Part shown: piece by piece, positions 17,942 to 27,424 of the stretch
How positions within the stretch are numbered: position 1 is the first letter of the stretch
Layout: each line of letters opens with the position of its first letter
Assembly: GCF_014075995.1 (NCBI RefSeq)
Contig: NZ_CP055153.1
Coordinates: 496,001 to 560,000, forward strand
From: Adhaeribacter radiodurans
GTDB taxonomy: Bacteria > Bacteroidota > Bacteroidia > Cytophagales > Hymenobacteraceae
DNA length: 64,000 bases
Direction: 5' to 3'
The notes under the pieces: generated by a model
Databases searched by the model: none
What the model saw: only the letters and a program-made list of their open reading frames with translations
Told to the model about the DNA's origin: nothing
Made by a program: the position numbers and the translations under genes

Positions 17942-20427
17942 TGATTAAATATTTCTGGTTGTTTTTGTTTGTTTTATTAACAACCGCTGCATCCGCTCAA
18001 GTAAATATAGGAACCCAGGGTACCAACGTAGAGTTGGACTATAATAATCCCAAAGAATATCGTATTGGTGCGGTAACGGTAAGTGGAGCCAAGTTTTTAG
18101 ATCCCAATACCCTTATTTCTATCACTGGTTTACGGGTAGGCGACCGAATAAAGCTCCCTGGCGAAGATTTGAGCAAAGCTATTCACAAATTATGGGATCA
18201 GGGAATTTTAGGTAACGTAGAAGTATCTATTACTAAAATAGAAGGGGATCAAGTGTTTTTAGACTTTTTCCTAACCGAACGTCCACGTTTATCCCGGTTC
18301 GATTTTTCAGGTATTAAAAAAGGGCAAGCCGATGCTTTACGCGATAAAATAAAATTGATCCGCGGCAAAGTAGTAACAGACGCTTTGCTAAGTACTACCA
18401 AAAATACGGTTCGCAATTATTTTGTCGAAAAAGGTTATATGAACGCTAAAGTAAATGTGTTCCAAAAGCCTGATTCCGTATTGCCGAACAGTGTTGTTTT
18501 AAATATTGCGGTGGATAAGGGCAATAAAGTAAGAATAGAAGAAATTGCTTTCGAGGGCAACGAAGCTATTTCGGATAAAAAATTACGCCGCAAAATGAAG
18601 AAAACCAAAGAAAAGCGGCCTTATAAACTATTCACATCTTCTAAATTTAACCGTGCTTTATACGAAACCGATAAAACCAGTGTGATTGACTATTACAATT
18701 CACAAGGTTTCCGGGATGCAACTATTGTATCCGATTCGGTTTACATGCGGCCTAATGGTAAGTTAGCTATTCAAATTAAAGTAGACGAAGGCAATAAGTA
18801 CTTTTACCGCAACATTTCCTGGACGGGTAATTATATTTATGATGCCAAGCAATTAGGTAGTGTACTCGGTATAAAAAAAGGCGATGTTTATAATAAAGAA
18901 GAATTAAACAAACGCTTACAATACAATCCGAATGGTAGCGACGTGTCATCGTTGTACATGGATGATGGTTATTTGTTTTTCCAGATTGATCCGGTAGAGG
19001 TATTAGTGGAAGGCGATTCCATTGATATTGAAATGCGCGTGAGAGAAGGCGCCCAAGCCCGAATTAAAGAAGTTACCGTATCTGGTAATACTAAAACCAG
19101 CGATCACGTAATTTTACGCGAATTGTACACTATTCCAGGCCAGAAATTTAGTCGTTCAGACTTGATTCGGTCTCAGCGCGAAATTGCTACTTTAGGTTAT
19201 TTTGACCCGGAACAAATTGGCATGAACCCCATTCCTAATCAAGAAGAAGGTACTGTAGATATTAAATACACGGTAACCGAGAAGCCTAGTGACCAAATTA
19301 CTTTATCTGGTGGTTGGGGCGGTCCTTATGGTATTGTGGGTACCGTTGGTTTAGTATTAAATAACTTTTCGCTTAAAAAAGCCGGCGATCCACGTAATTG
19401 GCGTCCTATACCGGGGGGCGATGGACAGCGTTTAGCCTTGAATATTCAGGCTAATGGCTTGCGCTATCAATCATACTCTTTATCTTTTACCGAGCCATGG
19501 TTAGGCGGTCGTAAACGGAACTCCTTTAGTGTGGGTATAAACCGGACCGTATCGCGCACCATTAGTAACGGCGAAGAGTTACAAGGTATCCGCATTAATG
19601 GCGGTTCGGTGAGTTTAGGCCGTCGGTTAAGCTGGCCGGATAATTACTTTAGTTTGTCTCACTCACTTTCATATAATCAGTACATAACAAAAAACTATCC
19701 TATTTTTGGTGCTAATTATCAATCGGGTACATTAAATAGTATCTCCTTTATTAATACTTTATCTCGGAGCAGCATAGATCAGCTAACTTTCCCAAGATCT
19801 GGGTCAACGTTGAGCTTAAGCTTAAATCTAACGCCTCCTTATTCGTTGTTTGATGAAAACCGGGATGCGATGAAGTGGATTGAATTTAACAAATGGATGT
19901 TGGATGCATCTTTCTTCACTTCATTAACGCGTAAAGGTAAATTAGTACTTAACACTCGCGCTCACTTTGGATTCTTAGGTAGCTACCGTAAGGACCAGGC
20001 AGTAGGCCCCGTTGAACGTTTCAAACTGGGTGGTTCTGGTTTAGGTGGCGGTAACATTTTGGTAGGAACCGAATATATTGGCTTGCGGGGCTACGAAGAT
20101 GAATCTGTTAGCCCATCTAGCCAAGGAGGGGTTGCATACAATAAATTTGTTACCGAATTACGTTATTTAGTATCTCCTAATCCGCAAGCAACGGTTTATG
20201 TGTTAGGATTTGCCGAGGCAGGTAATAATTTTGGTTCGATTCAACAATATAGTCCATTTAAATTGTACCGTTCGGCTGGTATAGGTGCCCGTATTTTTAT
20301 GGCTGCTTTCGGTTTATTGGGCTTTGATTATGGTTGGGGCTTTGATAAAGTACCGGCCGCGACTAATGTGCCTGCAACCAAACCGGGAGGTATGTTCCAC
20401 TTTATTATTGGTCAGCAAATTAGATAA
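17941..20427 (+). CDS. bamA: Outer-membrane protein assembly factor BamA
   Basis: 828 residues with a signal peptide ending in ASAQ. Five POTRA repeats occupy roughly residues 35-440 (for example YRIGAVTVSGAKFLDPNTL and IKEVTVSGNTKTSDHVIL). The Omp85 barrel follows, with the GLRYQSYSLSFTEPWLGG strand and the conserved loop block VERFKLGGSGLGGG. BamA folds and inserts beta-barrel proteins in the outer membrane. It overlaps uppS by one base and precedes two OmpH/Skp chaperones that feed clients to it. The extended basic run KMKKTKEKRPYK in POTRA 3 is seen in Bacteroidota homologues. Confidence 0.97.
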   Translation: MIKYFWLFLFVLLTTAASAQVNIGTQGTNVELDYNNPKEYRIGAVTVSGAKFLDPNTLISITGLRVGDRIKLPGEDLSKAIHKLWDQGILGNVEVSITKIEGDQVFLDFFLTERPRLSRFDFSGIKKGQADALRDKIKLIRGKVVTDALLSTTKNTVRNYFVEKGYMNAKVNVFQKPDSVLPNSVVLNIAVDKGNKVRIEEIAFEGNEAISDKKLRRKMKKTKEKRPYKLFTSSKFNRALYETDKTSVIDYYNSQGFRDATIVSDSVYMRPNGKLAIQIKVDEGNKYFYRNISWTGNYIYDAKQLGSVLGIKKGDVYNKEELNKRLQYNPNGSDVSSLYMDDGYLFFQIDPVEVLVEGDSIDIEMRVREGAQARIKEVTVSGNTKTSDHVILRELYTIPGQKFSRSDLIRSQREIATLGYFDPEQIGMNPIPNQEEGTVDIKYTVTEKPSDQITLSGGWGGPYGIVGTVGLVLNNFSLKKAGDPRNWRPIPGGDGQRLALNIQANGLRYQSYSLSFTEPWLGGRKRNSFSVGINRTVSRTISNGEELQGIRINGGSVSLGRRLSWPDNYFSLSHSLSYNQYITKNYPIFGANYQSGTLNSISFINTLSRSSIDQLTFPRSGSTLSLSLNLTPPYSLFDENRDAMKWIEFNKWMLDASFFTSLTRKGKLVLNTRAHFGFLGSYRKDQAVGPVERFKLGGSGLGGGNILVGTEYIGLRGYEDESVSPSSQGGVAYNKFVTELRYLVSPNPQATVYVLGFAEAGNNFGSIQQYSPFKLYRSAGIGARIFMAAFGLLGFDYGWGFDKVPAATNVPATKPGGMFHFIIGQQIR

Positions 20428-20558
20428 GCTATTCAGGACAAAATATTTGTGGCACGAAATTTTAATAGCTTTATGTGTGTTTACAAGATACAAACGGTAC
20501 TTAATTAAGTTTAATCTGACGAGAAAGTATAAGGGAAAAGAATCTAATTAATTATAGA

Positions 20559-21263
20559 ATGAAAAAATATTGGTTTTTTGTTATCTTACTCCTGCTTTTA
20601 ACTAATGCTTCTTTTGCTCAGAAGTTTGGTTATGTAGATTCGGAGTTTATCTTAAGTAAAATGCCTGCTTATAAGTCGGCACAGCAAGAGATTGATAAAC
20701 TATCTGCCAACTGGCAGAAAGATATTGAAGGAATGTATCAAAACATTGATAAGATGTACAAAGCTTATCAAGCCGAAGAAGTTTTGTTAACCGAGGAAAT
20801 GAAGAAGAAGCGGCAAAACGAAATTGTAGAAAAAGAAAAAGAAGTTAAGGAATACCAGAAAAAAATATTTGGCTTTGAAGGTACTGTATTTAAAAAGCGC
20901 CAGGAGTTAATTAAACCCGTGCAGGATGAGGTATACGATGCTATTGAAAAAGTAGCTAAAAAACGTCAATTGCAAATTATTTTTGATAAATCCGGCGAAT
21001 TAGTTATGTTGTACACTAATCCAGTTCATGATTATACCGAATATGTGCTCGAGGAACTAGGTTTAGCTTCTCCAGAAAAAAATACAGCTGGAGCTCGGCC
21101 CAATACTTCGAACGTAGACACTCCAGGTAGCCAAGTTCAATCGCAGGATGGCGATGACGTTGGTGCTTCTGATGAGAATGCTACGACCCAAAAACAAGCT
21201 CCGGCAGCTCGTAAAACTACCGGTACCAAAGCCCCAGCTAAAACCCAACCAAAGAAAAAGTAA
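20559..21263 (+). CDS. OmpH/Skp-family periplasmic chaperone, long form
   Basis: 234 residues with a signal peptide ending in SFAQ. The Skp-like region (about 21-170) opens with FGYVDSEFILSKMPAYKSAQQEI, is a long alpha-helical hairpin rich in Lys/Glu, and ends in YTEYVLEELGL. The C-terminal 60 residues are low-complexity (Asn/Thr/Ala/Lys) and probably disordered. It would hold unfolded outer-membrane proteins in the periplasm for BamA. It lies 131 bp after bamA and is followed by a shorter paralogue. Confidence 0.92.
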   Translation: MKKYWFFVILLLLLTNASFAQKFGYVDSEFILSKMPAYKSAQQEIDKLSANWQKDIEGMYQNIDKMYKAYQAEEVLLTEEMKKKRQNEIVEKEKEVKEYQKKIFGFEGTVFKKRQELIKPVQDEVYDAIEKVAKKRQLQIIFDKSGELVMLYTNPVHDYTEYVLEELGLASPEKNTAGARPNTSNVDTPGSQVQSQDGDDVGASDENATTQKQAPAARKTTGTKAPAKTQPKKK

Positions 21264-21288
21264 AAAGTAAACCAATTAATTGATTAAA

Positions 21289-21936
21289 ATGAACAAAGTA
21301 AAAATTATTGTTGCTACTGCTCTATTGTTTGTAACTGTGCAGTTAACATCTTTAGCTCAAACAACTGCTTCTACTCCTAAAATCGGCTATACAAACGTTG
21401 ATTATGTATTAAGCCTAATGCCAGAGAGCAAACAAATCGAGTCAGATTTAAAAACATATAGTACCCAATTAGAAACCCAATTGCAAAGTAAAGTAAAGGA
21501 ATTTGAATCTAAAGGAGAAACCTATCAAAAAGGCGCCGCTACTATGACGGACGTTATCCGGAAGGATAAAGAAAAGGAGCTTATGAATTTGCGTTCATCT
21601 ATTGAAGAATTTCAACGCAATGCCGAACTTTCTTTACAGAAAAAGCAACAAGCTTTATTAGAGCCTGCTTACAAGAAAATGCAGAAAGCTATTGATGATG
21701 TAGCAAAGAGTAATGGCTATACTTATGTATTTAATTCTGATGCAGGTGCAGGTACTGCGGCTATTTTATTGCACGCTCCCGAAGATGGTAATATTTCTGA
21801 TTTAGTTTTAAAGCAAATGGGTATTACTCCTCCTGCTAAAGGTGCCCCAGCTCCGGCCGTACAAGCTCCGGCAGCAAGTAATACTTCTCCCGCTGGAAAA
21901 ATAACTACTCCAGCTACTACCAAGAAGAACAAATAA
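21289..21936 (+). CDS. OmpH/Skp-family periplasmic chaperone, short form
   Basis: 215 residues from the ATG at 21289; an in-frame TTG three codons earlier is less likely. The signal peptide ends near SLAQ. The mature part opens with KIGYTNVDYVLSLMPESKQIES, forms the two long helices of the Skp fold, and ends with an Ala/Pro/Thr/Lys-rich tail similar to that of its neighbour. Together the pair presumably supplies substrates to BamA. A strong terminator follows 22 bp after the stop, closing the envelope block. Confidence 0.92.
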   Translation: MNKVKIIVATALLFVTVQLTSLAQTTASTPKIGYTNVDYVLSLMPESKQIESDLKTYSTQLETQLQSKVKEFESKGETYQKGAATMTDVIRKDKEKELMNLRSSIEEFQRNAELSLQKKQQALLEPAYKKMQKAIDDVAKSNGYTYVFNSDAGAGTAAILLHAPEDGNISDLVLKQMGITPPAKGAPAPAVQAPAASNTSPAGKITTPATTKKNK

Positions 21937-21958
21937 GATTAAAATTAACTTTTAGAAA

Positions 21959-21986
21959 GCCGGTGTAGCTATACACCGGCTTTTTT
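21959..21986 (+). terminator. Rho-independent terminator after the ompH pair
   Basis: A perfect 9-bp stem GCCGGTGTA / TACACCGGC with a GCTA loop is followed by TTTTTT. The rest of the 323-bp gap to the next gene (to 22259) holds no gene I can support. Confidence 0.88.
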
Positions 21987-22259
21987 ATTTTTAGCCTTTT
22001 GTAAATTAATCCAAGTACAAGATTACGAATAGCTATTTATTTTAAATGATAGTATAAACCCAGCTCTAAGTTTATAGAAGCACAACAATTAAGTAAGGAG
22101 GCAACTTAAATGATAGATGATAAGTTGGAGGAAAAGCTCCTCTCCTAAGTTTAGGATGGTAGGGTGGTTGTTTTACTATTGATACTGCGCGTGAAAATGA
22201 ATATTTATTTTGTCCAGGTACTTATTTTAGAATACAATTAGTAATTAATTACTGCCGCA

Positions 22260-23300
22260 ATGTTGCAAGAAAATCAGTTATACGAAGAGAACTTAGCCGA
22301 ATCAGATGATTTATATGAGCACGTCCGTATTGTAGTTGATAAAGGGCAGGCTTTACTACGATTAGATAAATTTCTGATGGATCGGTTGCCCAATGTAACG
22401 CGCAATAAGTTACAAAATGCCATTCGTTCTGAGTCTATTCGGGTGAATAACGAACCGGCTAAGGTAAGTTATAAAGTTAAACCAAATGACATTATTACGG
22501 TAACTTTACCAGACCCTCCCCGCGATACAGATATTGTTCCTGAAAATATTCCTTTAAACATTATTTATGAAGATGATGATCTTCTTTTAGTAAATAAGGA
22601 AGCAGGCATGGTAGTACATCCGGCTTATAGTAACTGGACGGGTACTTTAGTAAATGCGCTCACCTACCATTTGCAAAATCTGCCAACAGGCCGCAATGGT
22701 GAAGGTAGGCCAGGTTTAGTTCATCGCATTGATAAAGATACTTCAGGGTTACTCGTTATTGCTAAAACGGAGTATGCTATGAGTTATTTGGCTCGTCAGT
22801 TTTTTGACCACTCTATTGAGCGCACGTATTATGCTTTAATTTGGGGAGTGCCTAAAGAATCTAAAGGAACCATTAGGGGCCATATTGGACGCAGCTTAAA
22901 GGATCGAAAAATCATGGCTGTTTATCCCGATGGTGAGCAAGGTAAATCAGCCATTACCCATTATAAAGTATTACAATCTTTTGAATACGTAACCTTAGTT
23001 AAATGTAATTTAGAAACGGGCCGCACACATCAAATTCGAGCTCATTTTAGATTTATTGGGCATCCGTTATTTGGTGATCCTACTTACGGCGGGGATAAAC
23101 AAGTATACGGTCAAAAGACAGGCTCATTAAAAGCATTTATAGAAAATACGTTAGATTTAATGCCACGTCAGGCGCTACATGCCAAATCACTCGGATTTCG
23201 TCATCCTACCACTAAACAACAAATGCAGTTTGATTCAGATTTACCTGAAGATTTTAAAATTGTTTTAGACAGATGGCAAAAACTTATAGATTCCAAATAG
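22260..23300 (+). CDS. RluD-type 23S rRNA pseudouridine synthase
   Basis: 346 residues. An N-terminal S4 RNA-binding domain (about 22-85, LRLDKFLMDRLPNVTRNKLQNAI) precedes the catalytic domain. The signature HRIDKDTSGLLV is at 155-166 with catalytic Asp158, and the conserved RTHQIRAHF block follows near residue 260. RluD family enzymes isomerise uridines in 23S rRNA; RluD itself acts in helix 69. The exact target cannot be read off, so no symbol is given. The gene stands alone between two terminators. Confidence 0.93.
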   Translation: MLQENQLYEENLAESDDLYEHVRIVVDKGQALLRLDKFLMDRLPNVTRNKLQNAIRSESIRVNNEPAKVSYKVKPNDIITVTLPDPPRDTDIVPENIPLNIIYEDDDLLLVNKEAGMVVHPAYSNWTGTLVNALTYHLQNLPTGRNGEGRPGLVHRIDKDTSGLLVIAKTEYAMSYLARQFFDHSIERTYYALIWGVPKESKGTIRGHIGRSLKDRKIMAVYPDGEQGKSAITHYKVLQSFEYVTLVKCNLETGRTHQIRAHFRFIGHPLFGDPTYGGDKQVYGQKTGSLKAFIENTLDLMPRQALHAKSLGFRHPTTKQQMQFDSDLPEDFKIVLDRWQKLIDSK

Positions 23301-23334
23301 AAAAGCCTGCTCTAAGAATCAGAGCAGGCTTTTC
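23301..23334. terminator. Bidirectional terminator between converging genes
   Basis: A 13-bp stem AAAAGCCTGCTCT with its exact complement and a 7-nt loop lies between the RluD-like gene and the converging TPR gene; A and T runs on both sides suit both directions. Confidence 0.8.
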
Positions 23335-23360
23335 TGTAATTTAAGAGTTATTAAATGAAC

Positions 23361-24983
23361 TTACTTTCTTTTAGATGCAGTTGGCCTTTTTTGAGCTACT
23401 TCAATATTTTTTAAGGCAGTTTCTACATCCTTGTTAGTTGGATCTAAACGTTTGGCTTCGTTCCAGTAAGTTTTGGCAGTAGCGTAATCCTTTGCTTTAT
23501 AAGCCTGGAAGCCTAAATAATAATTAGCCACAAATAAGCCTTGTTTATTGGAAGCTGCCTTAGTCGGATCTTGGTTAGCAACTTTAATGTATTGCTCATA
23601 AGCATCTTTTGCAGCACCAGTTTGGGCTTTATCTTTGCTTTCAGCTACTTGAGCCCGACGTAAGTAAGCAGTTGCATACTCTGGTCTGGCCTGAATTATA
23701 CCAGCATAAAGTGAGTCAGCAGAGTCAAATTGGCCAGCCGCCAAGTATACGTCAGCTAATTTAAAATTATCTACTAAGCTTGGTTTCGCTTTAACTTTGT
23801 TTTTATACATCGCTATAGCTTTGTCATATTGCTTAGCTTTTACATAAGCCGCTGCTGCTTCGTTTTGCACATCTAAGTTTTCTGGATCCATGGCTAAAGC
23901 TTTTTCCAGGTTGGCAGTTGCTTCTTCTGTTTTACCAGTATCAGCTAACATACGACCATAATAAGCATAATCAGAAGCTATTATTTTGGTTGGGTCAGCT
24001 TGAGCTATTTGAAAGTATTTTTCCATAACCTGTAAGGCTTCCGGAGTTTTATCGGTCTTGTACAGCGAGTAAGCTAATAAACGGTTCATTACTAAATTAT
24101 TAGGGTCTTGCTGCAAAACTTGTTGCGCTTCAGCTAATGTACCCTGATAATCTTCTGTTAAGAACAAGAAAGAGGCATACTTGATTTGTGTATCAATCGA
24201 GTTTTCAGCCATTGAGCGATATTTTTTAAAATTCTCAACAGCTTTATCGTATTTACCTACAAAGTAGTTCATTTCACCTAAATCGCGGTAGGCAGGGGCA
24301 TAGTTTGGATTAAGAGCGATAACTTTCTCGAAAGCTGCCTGAGCTTCGTTATAGTTCTTAGAGCGAACATATAACTGACCTTTTTTCAGGTAAGCTTTAG
24401 CGTTATTTGGATCAATTTGAATAGCTCTGTCGTAAGCAGTCATTGCCTCGCCACCACCATTGGGGTTCTTCAAATGGATATCACCTAAAATGATATGAGC
24501 CTCTGCATCGTTATTTTTAGTAATTTTATTGGCTTCGTTCATATAACCAAGAGCCTTAGTTATATCTTTTACATCAGAATCAGCGTAGGCTTGACCAATT
24601 AGTTTAAAAATGTTTGCGTCTTTACCTTTTGTCCGCTTAATAGCTGCATCAAACTGACGTTCTGCCTCAGCAGTATTGCCTTTCATTAAAGCAACTTTGC
24701 CTAAACCCACCATACTTCTGGCAGATTTGTCGTCTTTTGCCAGTGCTTGGGTGAATATGGTATTGGCAGAGTCAACTTTTCCCTCTTTTAGGTATAAATC
24801 TCCTAAGTTATAACTTACTTCGTCATTCGGGTTTGATGTATTTAGGCGTAGCAGGGCTGCTTTTGCTTCTTTATAACGTTCTACTTCTACTAAACGCTGT
24901 ACATCTTGCACACTTTGCGCAAACCCAGCCGATGTAATAAAAGAAGCAGAAATCGCCAGAATATACTTCCAGTTTTTGATCAT
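23361..24983 (-). CDS. Exported tetratricopeptide-repeat protein
   Basis: 540 residues with a signal peptide ending in AGFAQ. The mature part is a nearly unbroken series of about 13 TPR units, recognisable by repeated A-x-x-Y/F and NPNN/DPNN/DPEN turns (for example AIQIDPNNAKAYLKKGQLY and LNPNYAPAYRDLGEMNY). TPRs mediate protein contacts; here it would act in the periplasm or at the outer membrane. It is the last gene of a cluster whose upstream members are a PstS-like lipoprotein and the TonB-ExbB-ExbD energiser, and is presumably tied to it. Confidence 0.9.
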   Translation of the reverse strand: MIKNWKYILAISASFITSAGFAQSVQDVQRLVEVERYKEAKAALLRLNTSNPNDEVSYNLGDLYLKEGKVDSANTIFTQALAKDDKSARSMVGLGKVALMKGNTAEAERQFDAAIKRTKGKDANIFKLIGQAYADSDVKDITKALGYMNEANKITKNNDAEAHIILGDIHLKNPNGGGEAMTAYDRAIQIDPNNAKAYLKKGQLYVRSKNYNEAQAAFEKVIALNPNYAPAYRDLGEMNYFVGKYDKAVENFKKYRSMAENSIDTQIKYASFLFLTEDYQGTLAEAQQVLQQDPNNLVMNRLLAYSLYKTDKTPEALQVMEKYFQIAQADPTKIIASDYAYYGRMLADTGKTEEATANLEKALAMDPENLDVQNEAAAAYVKAKQYDKAIAMYKNKVKAKPSLVDNFKLADVYLAAGQFDSADSLYAGIIQARPEYATAYLRRAQVAESKDKAQTGAAKDAYEQYIKVANQDPTKAASNKQGLFVANYYLGFQAYKAKDYATAKTYWNEAKRLDPTNKDVETALKNIEVAQKRPTASKRK

Positions 24984-25030
24984 GGTTTAAAAGGTTTAAT
25001 AATTAAAAGATTGGTAGTTGGTTTAATTTT

Positions 25031-25987
25031 TTATTCTTTAATAGATATTATACGTACCGGCACACTGGCAGGTACTAGACCCGATTTCAGTATTATACGC
25101 TGGCCTTTATCACCAGCTACGAATGATGCAAAACCTGTGCCAAGCCCTGCCCGTGCTTCTCGGCTCACAATATAAACATTTCGACGCAAAGGATAACTTT
25201 TTTGTGCCAAATATCCTTGAAACGGTTGAACGAAGGCTTCGGTTACTTCTTTGTCTGGATTATTACTTACCGCTGCTACTTTTATCTTACGTAAAAATCC
25301 GATGGAGGTGCTATCATCAAAATCGCTAATCCAATTAACACCTATTACGCCTAAGGCATTGGGGTTTTGAGCTACATAATCTACCAGAGCCTTATTCGTT
25401 TTTGCCGCAAATATTTTTTTAGGTAATGGTTGTTTGTTAATAACGGAATCCGTAATGTAACGTGCTGTACTTGAGCCAGCATTATCAAATACAATGGTAA
25501 TATCTGATAATTTGGAACTAGGATTAAGTTGTCGCCAAGAAGTTACTTTACCACTGAAAATAGTACGCACTTCTTCCATCGTAAAGGTAGTATCGGGGTT
25601 GCTGGGATGCGTAATAAGGGCAACTCCATCTACAGCAATTTTAGTTATGCGAGGTATTATTTTTTGTTGCTCAAAAACTTTCTTTTCATCGTCTGTTAAA
25701 GGCCGTGAAATTACAATCAGGCGAGCGCTATCCTGTAGTAAATCCTTTACTGTTTCCGCTTCTGATTTGTAAGAAGCATTTACCTTTGCATACTTATAAA
25801 ACTTCTGAAAAGCATAAACATGCGAATCGATAATAGGAGCAAAGGCCTCATCTACGCTAATTTTTATGGTTCCGGAAGTGGGCGTATCTTCTATTTTACC
25901 TTCGCGGTTACAGGCAAATATTCCGGCCACTAACATCGGCAATATTAGTAATCGCCAATAAAATTTAAAAGATAAGGAGCTTTTCAT
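25031..25987 (-). CDS. PstS-like substrate-binding lipoprotein
   Basis: 318 residues. A lipoprotein signal ends at AGIFAC, giving Cys26. The body matches the PstS/PBP-like fold: GTIKISVDEAFAPIIDSHVYAFQ, then DSARLIVISRPLTDDEKKVF, VDGVALITHPSNPD, FDNAGSSTARYI and a C-terminal RRNVYIVSREARAGLGTGFASFV block. PstS binds phosphate, but no pst permease genes are here. Its place inside a TonB cluster suggests another ligand or a structural role. It lies 47 bp upstream of the TPR gene in the same direction. Confidence 0.83.
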   Translation of the reverse strand: MKSSLSFKFYWRLLILPMLVAGIFACNREGKIEDTPTSGTIKISVDEAFAPIIDSHVYAFQKFYKYAKVNASYKSEAETVKDLLQDSARLIVISRPLTDDEKKVFEQQKIIPRITKIAVDGVALITHPSNPDTTFTMEEVRTIFSGKVTSWRQLNPSSKLSDITIVFDNAGSSTARYITDSVINKQPLPKKIFAAKTNKALVDYVAQNPNALGVIGVNWISDFDDSTSIGFLRKIKVAAVSNNPDKEVTEAFVQPFQGYLAQKSYPLRRNVYIVSREARAGLGTGFASFVAGDKGQRIILKSGLVPASVPVRIISIKE

Positions 25988-26042
25988 TTCTTTTATAAAA
26001 CAGATTGGTTAAAGCGTCATTATTGCAGAATTAAATACCTTA

Positions 26043-26050
26043 CAAACTTA
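26043..26050 (-). promoter_or_regulatory. Candidate -7 element upstream of the PstS-like gene
   Basis: On the minus strand TAAGTTTG fits TAnnTTTG and lies about 56 bp before the start. No -33 partner is evident. It would allow the PstS-TPR part to be expressed apart from the tonB operon. Confidence 0.3.
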
Positions 26051-26136
26051 TTATTTTAGCTATAATGTTTAGTTCTATTATTCTGCAGAGGCGTTTTATT
26101 ATATTTTCAATTAAGGTGTATTCCTATGTTTTACGT

Positions 26137-26382
26137 TTAATTATCTTCATCCGAGTAATCTTGCGGCTTATTCTTTTTATACGACCGATAGAAGCGCAAG
26201 GCTCCATACGCTATTAACATAACTCCTAAAATAATTTTATATTTATCGGGTAAAGTAAGCTGATTATCGTCAGAAAACATGATAAACAAACCTAGTGCTG
26301 GGTATAGCAAGCACATAAATAAAGTAAAATACCTCAATGCTTTATTTGGGCTACGGCTAGATCGATTTGAATTAGGGAGCAT
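26137..26382 (-). CDS. Small two-helix membrane protein of unknown function
   Basis: 81 residues. Two hydrophobic segments are clear, at about 17-36 (YFTLFMCLLYPALGLFIMF) and 47-62 (YKIILGVMLIAYGALRFY), with a polar C-terminus ending in DYSDEDN. It lies between the tonB terminator and the PstS-like gene on the same strand. Short proteins of this shape do occur in TonB clusters of Bacteroidota, but I cannot name a family. Good initiation context and position favour a real gene. Confidence 0.65.
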   Translation of the reverse strand: MLPNSNRSSRSPNKALRYFTLFMCLLYPALGLFIMFSDDNQLTLPDKYKIILGVMLIAYGALRFYRSYKKNKPQDYSDEDN

Positions 26383-26549
26383 AGTATTAATTAGTAAATT
26401 CTAGACGTTATATAAAAGCCTATTCTTTCATTAATGTTATAATTTGTATAACGTAAAATATTATAAAATTATATCATTGAAAATTGTTAATATACTTAAC
26501 GCAGATAATTTTAAATGGTAAAAAGATTGAACCTTTATTTAATAGAATA

Positions 26550-26588
26550 AAAAAACTCTGATTTCCATAAAGGAAACCAGAGTTTTTT
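26550..26588 (-). terminator. Terminator of the exbB-exbD-exbD-tonB operon
   Basis: A 16-bp stem with one mismatch, 26551-26566 against 26572-26587, and a 5-nt loop lies 18 bp beyond the tonB stop; on the minus strand it ends in a T run. Confidence 0.8.
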
Positions 26589-26605
26589 TTATAAACAATT
26601 TGTAA

Positions 26606-27418
26606 TTACTGTAATTTAAAGCGAACAGGTAATGTATAACGAACATTTACCGGCCGACCATTTTGCTTACCTGGAGACCAGTTTGGCATTGATTTAATTA
26701 CGCGAACCGCTTCTTCGTCGGTACCGCCACCTAAAGATTTTACTACCTGAATATCAGAAATAGCACCTTCTTTATTTACTACGAACTGTAGAATTACGTT
26801 ACCTTCTAAGCCGTTCCGAGAAGCTACAGCGGGGTATCTAATGTTTTTACCTAAGTATTTGTACATTGCTTCGATACCGCCGGGGAAGGTTGGGTTCTGT
26901 TCTACGAAGGTAAAGATTTGTTCTTCCACAACTTCACCTACTTCAGAAGGTGCCTCAACTTCGGTCAGTACTTCTTGGTTCGTATTACCTTCTACAGTTT
27001 TTGTAGAGATAACTACATCTTCCAATTCTTTCTGATCCGGAATTTCTTCCTCTTCCCGTACCTCCTCATCTTTCTTAATAACCGGAGGGGTAAATTTTAC
27101 CGTAGAAACCACGGGTGGTGGCGGTGGCGGCAAATCTGGTGGGGGTGGAGGTGGTTTATTTTCTAATGAAGGTGGTTCAGCGAGCTCTACTACTTTCTCT
27201 ATTTTCACTACTTTATTTGTCTCATCGTCGCCACCAATTAATTTAGCAATTAAAGGAGCACTTATAAACAAGATAAAAATAGCAATAGCAATAAAAGTAG
27301 CAATGGTAACGTGCTTATTATAAATCTTCCGAAGGAAAAAGGCTCCGTAGGACTTATTGCGGTACTCGAAAACAATGTCATCGAGCGACGCGGTTGAATA
27401 ATTTAGTTGTTGTTCCAT
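26606..27418 (-). CDS. tonB: TonB-family energy transducer
   Basis: 270 residues. A short cytoplasmic segment (FEYRNKSYGAFFLRKIYNKH) precedes one membrane helix at about 39-61. Then come the periplasmic proline-rich stretch (PPPPPPDLPPPPPP) and an acidic linker, and the C-terminal TonB domain (about 180-270) with FPGGIEAMYKYLGKNIRYP, EGNVILQFVVNKEG and a VRYTLPVRFKL end. TonB passes inner-membrane proton energy to TonB-dependent receptors such as the SusC-like protein at the left edge. It begins 6 bp after the second exbD. Confidence 0.95.
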   Translation of the reverse strand: MEQQLNYSTASLDDIVFEYRNKSYGAFFLRKIYNKHVTIATFIAIAIFILFISAPLIAKLIGGDDETNKVVKIEKVVELAEPPSLENKPPPPPPDLPPPPPPVVSTVKFTPPVIKKDEEVREEEEIPDQKELEDVVISTKTVEGNTNQEVLTEVEAPSEVGEVVEEQIFTFVEQNPTFPGGIEAMYKYLGKNIRYPAVASRNGLEGNVILQFVVNKEGAISDIQVVKSLGGGTDEEAVRVIKSMPNWSPGKQNGRPVNVRYTLPVRFKLQ

Positions 27419-27424
27419 TTTCTA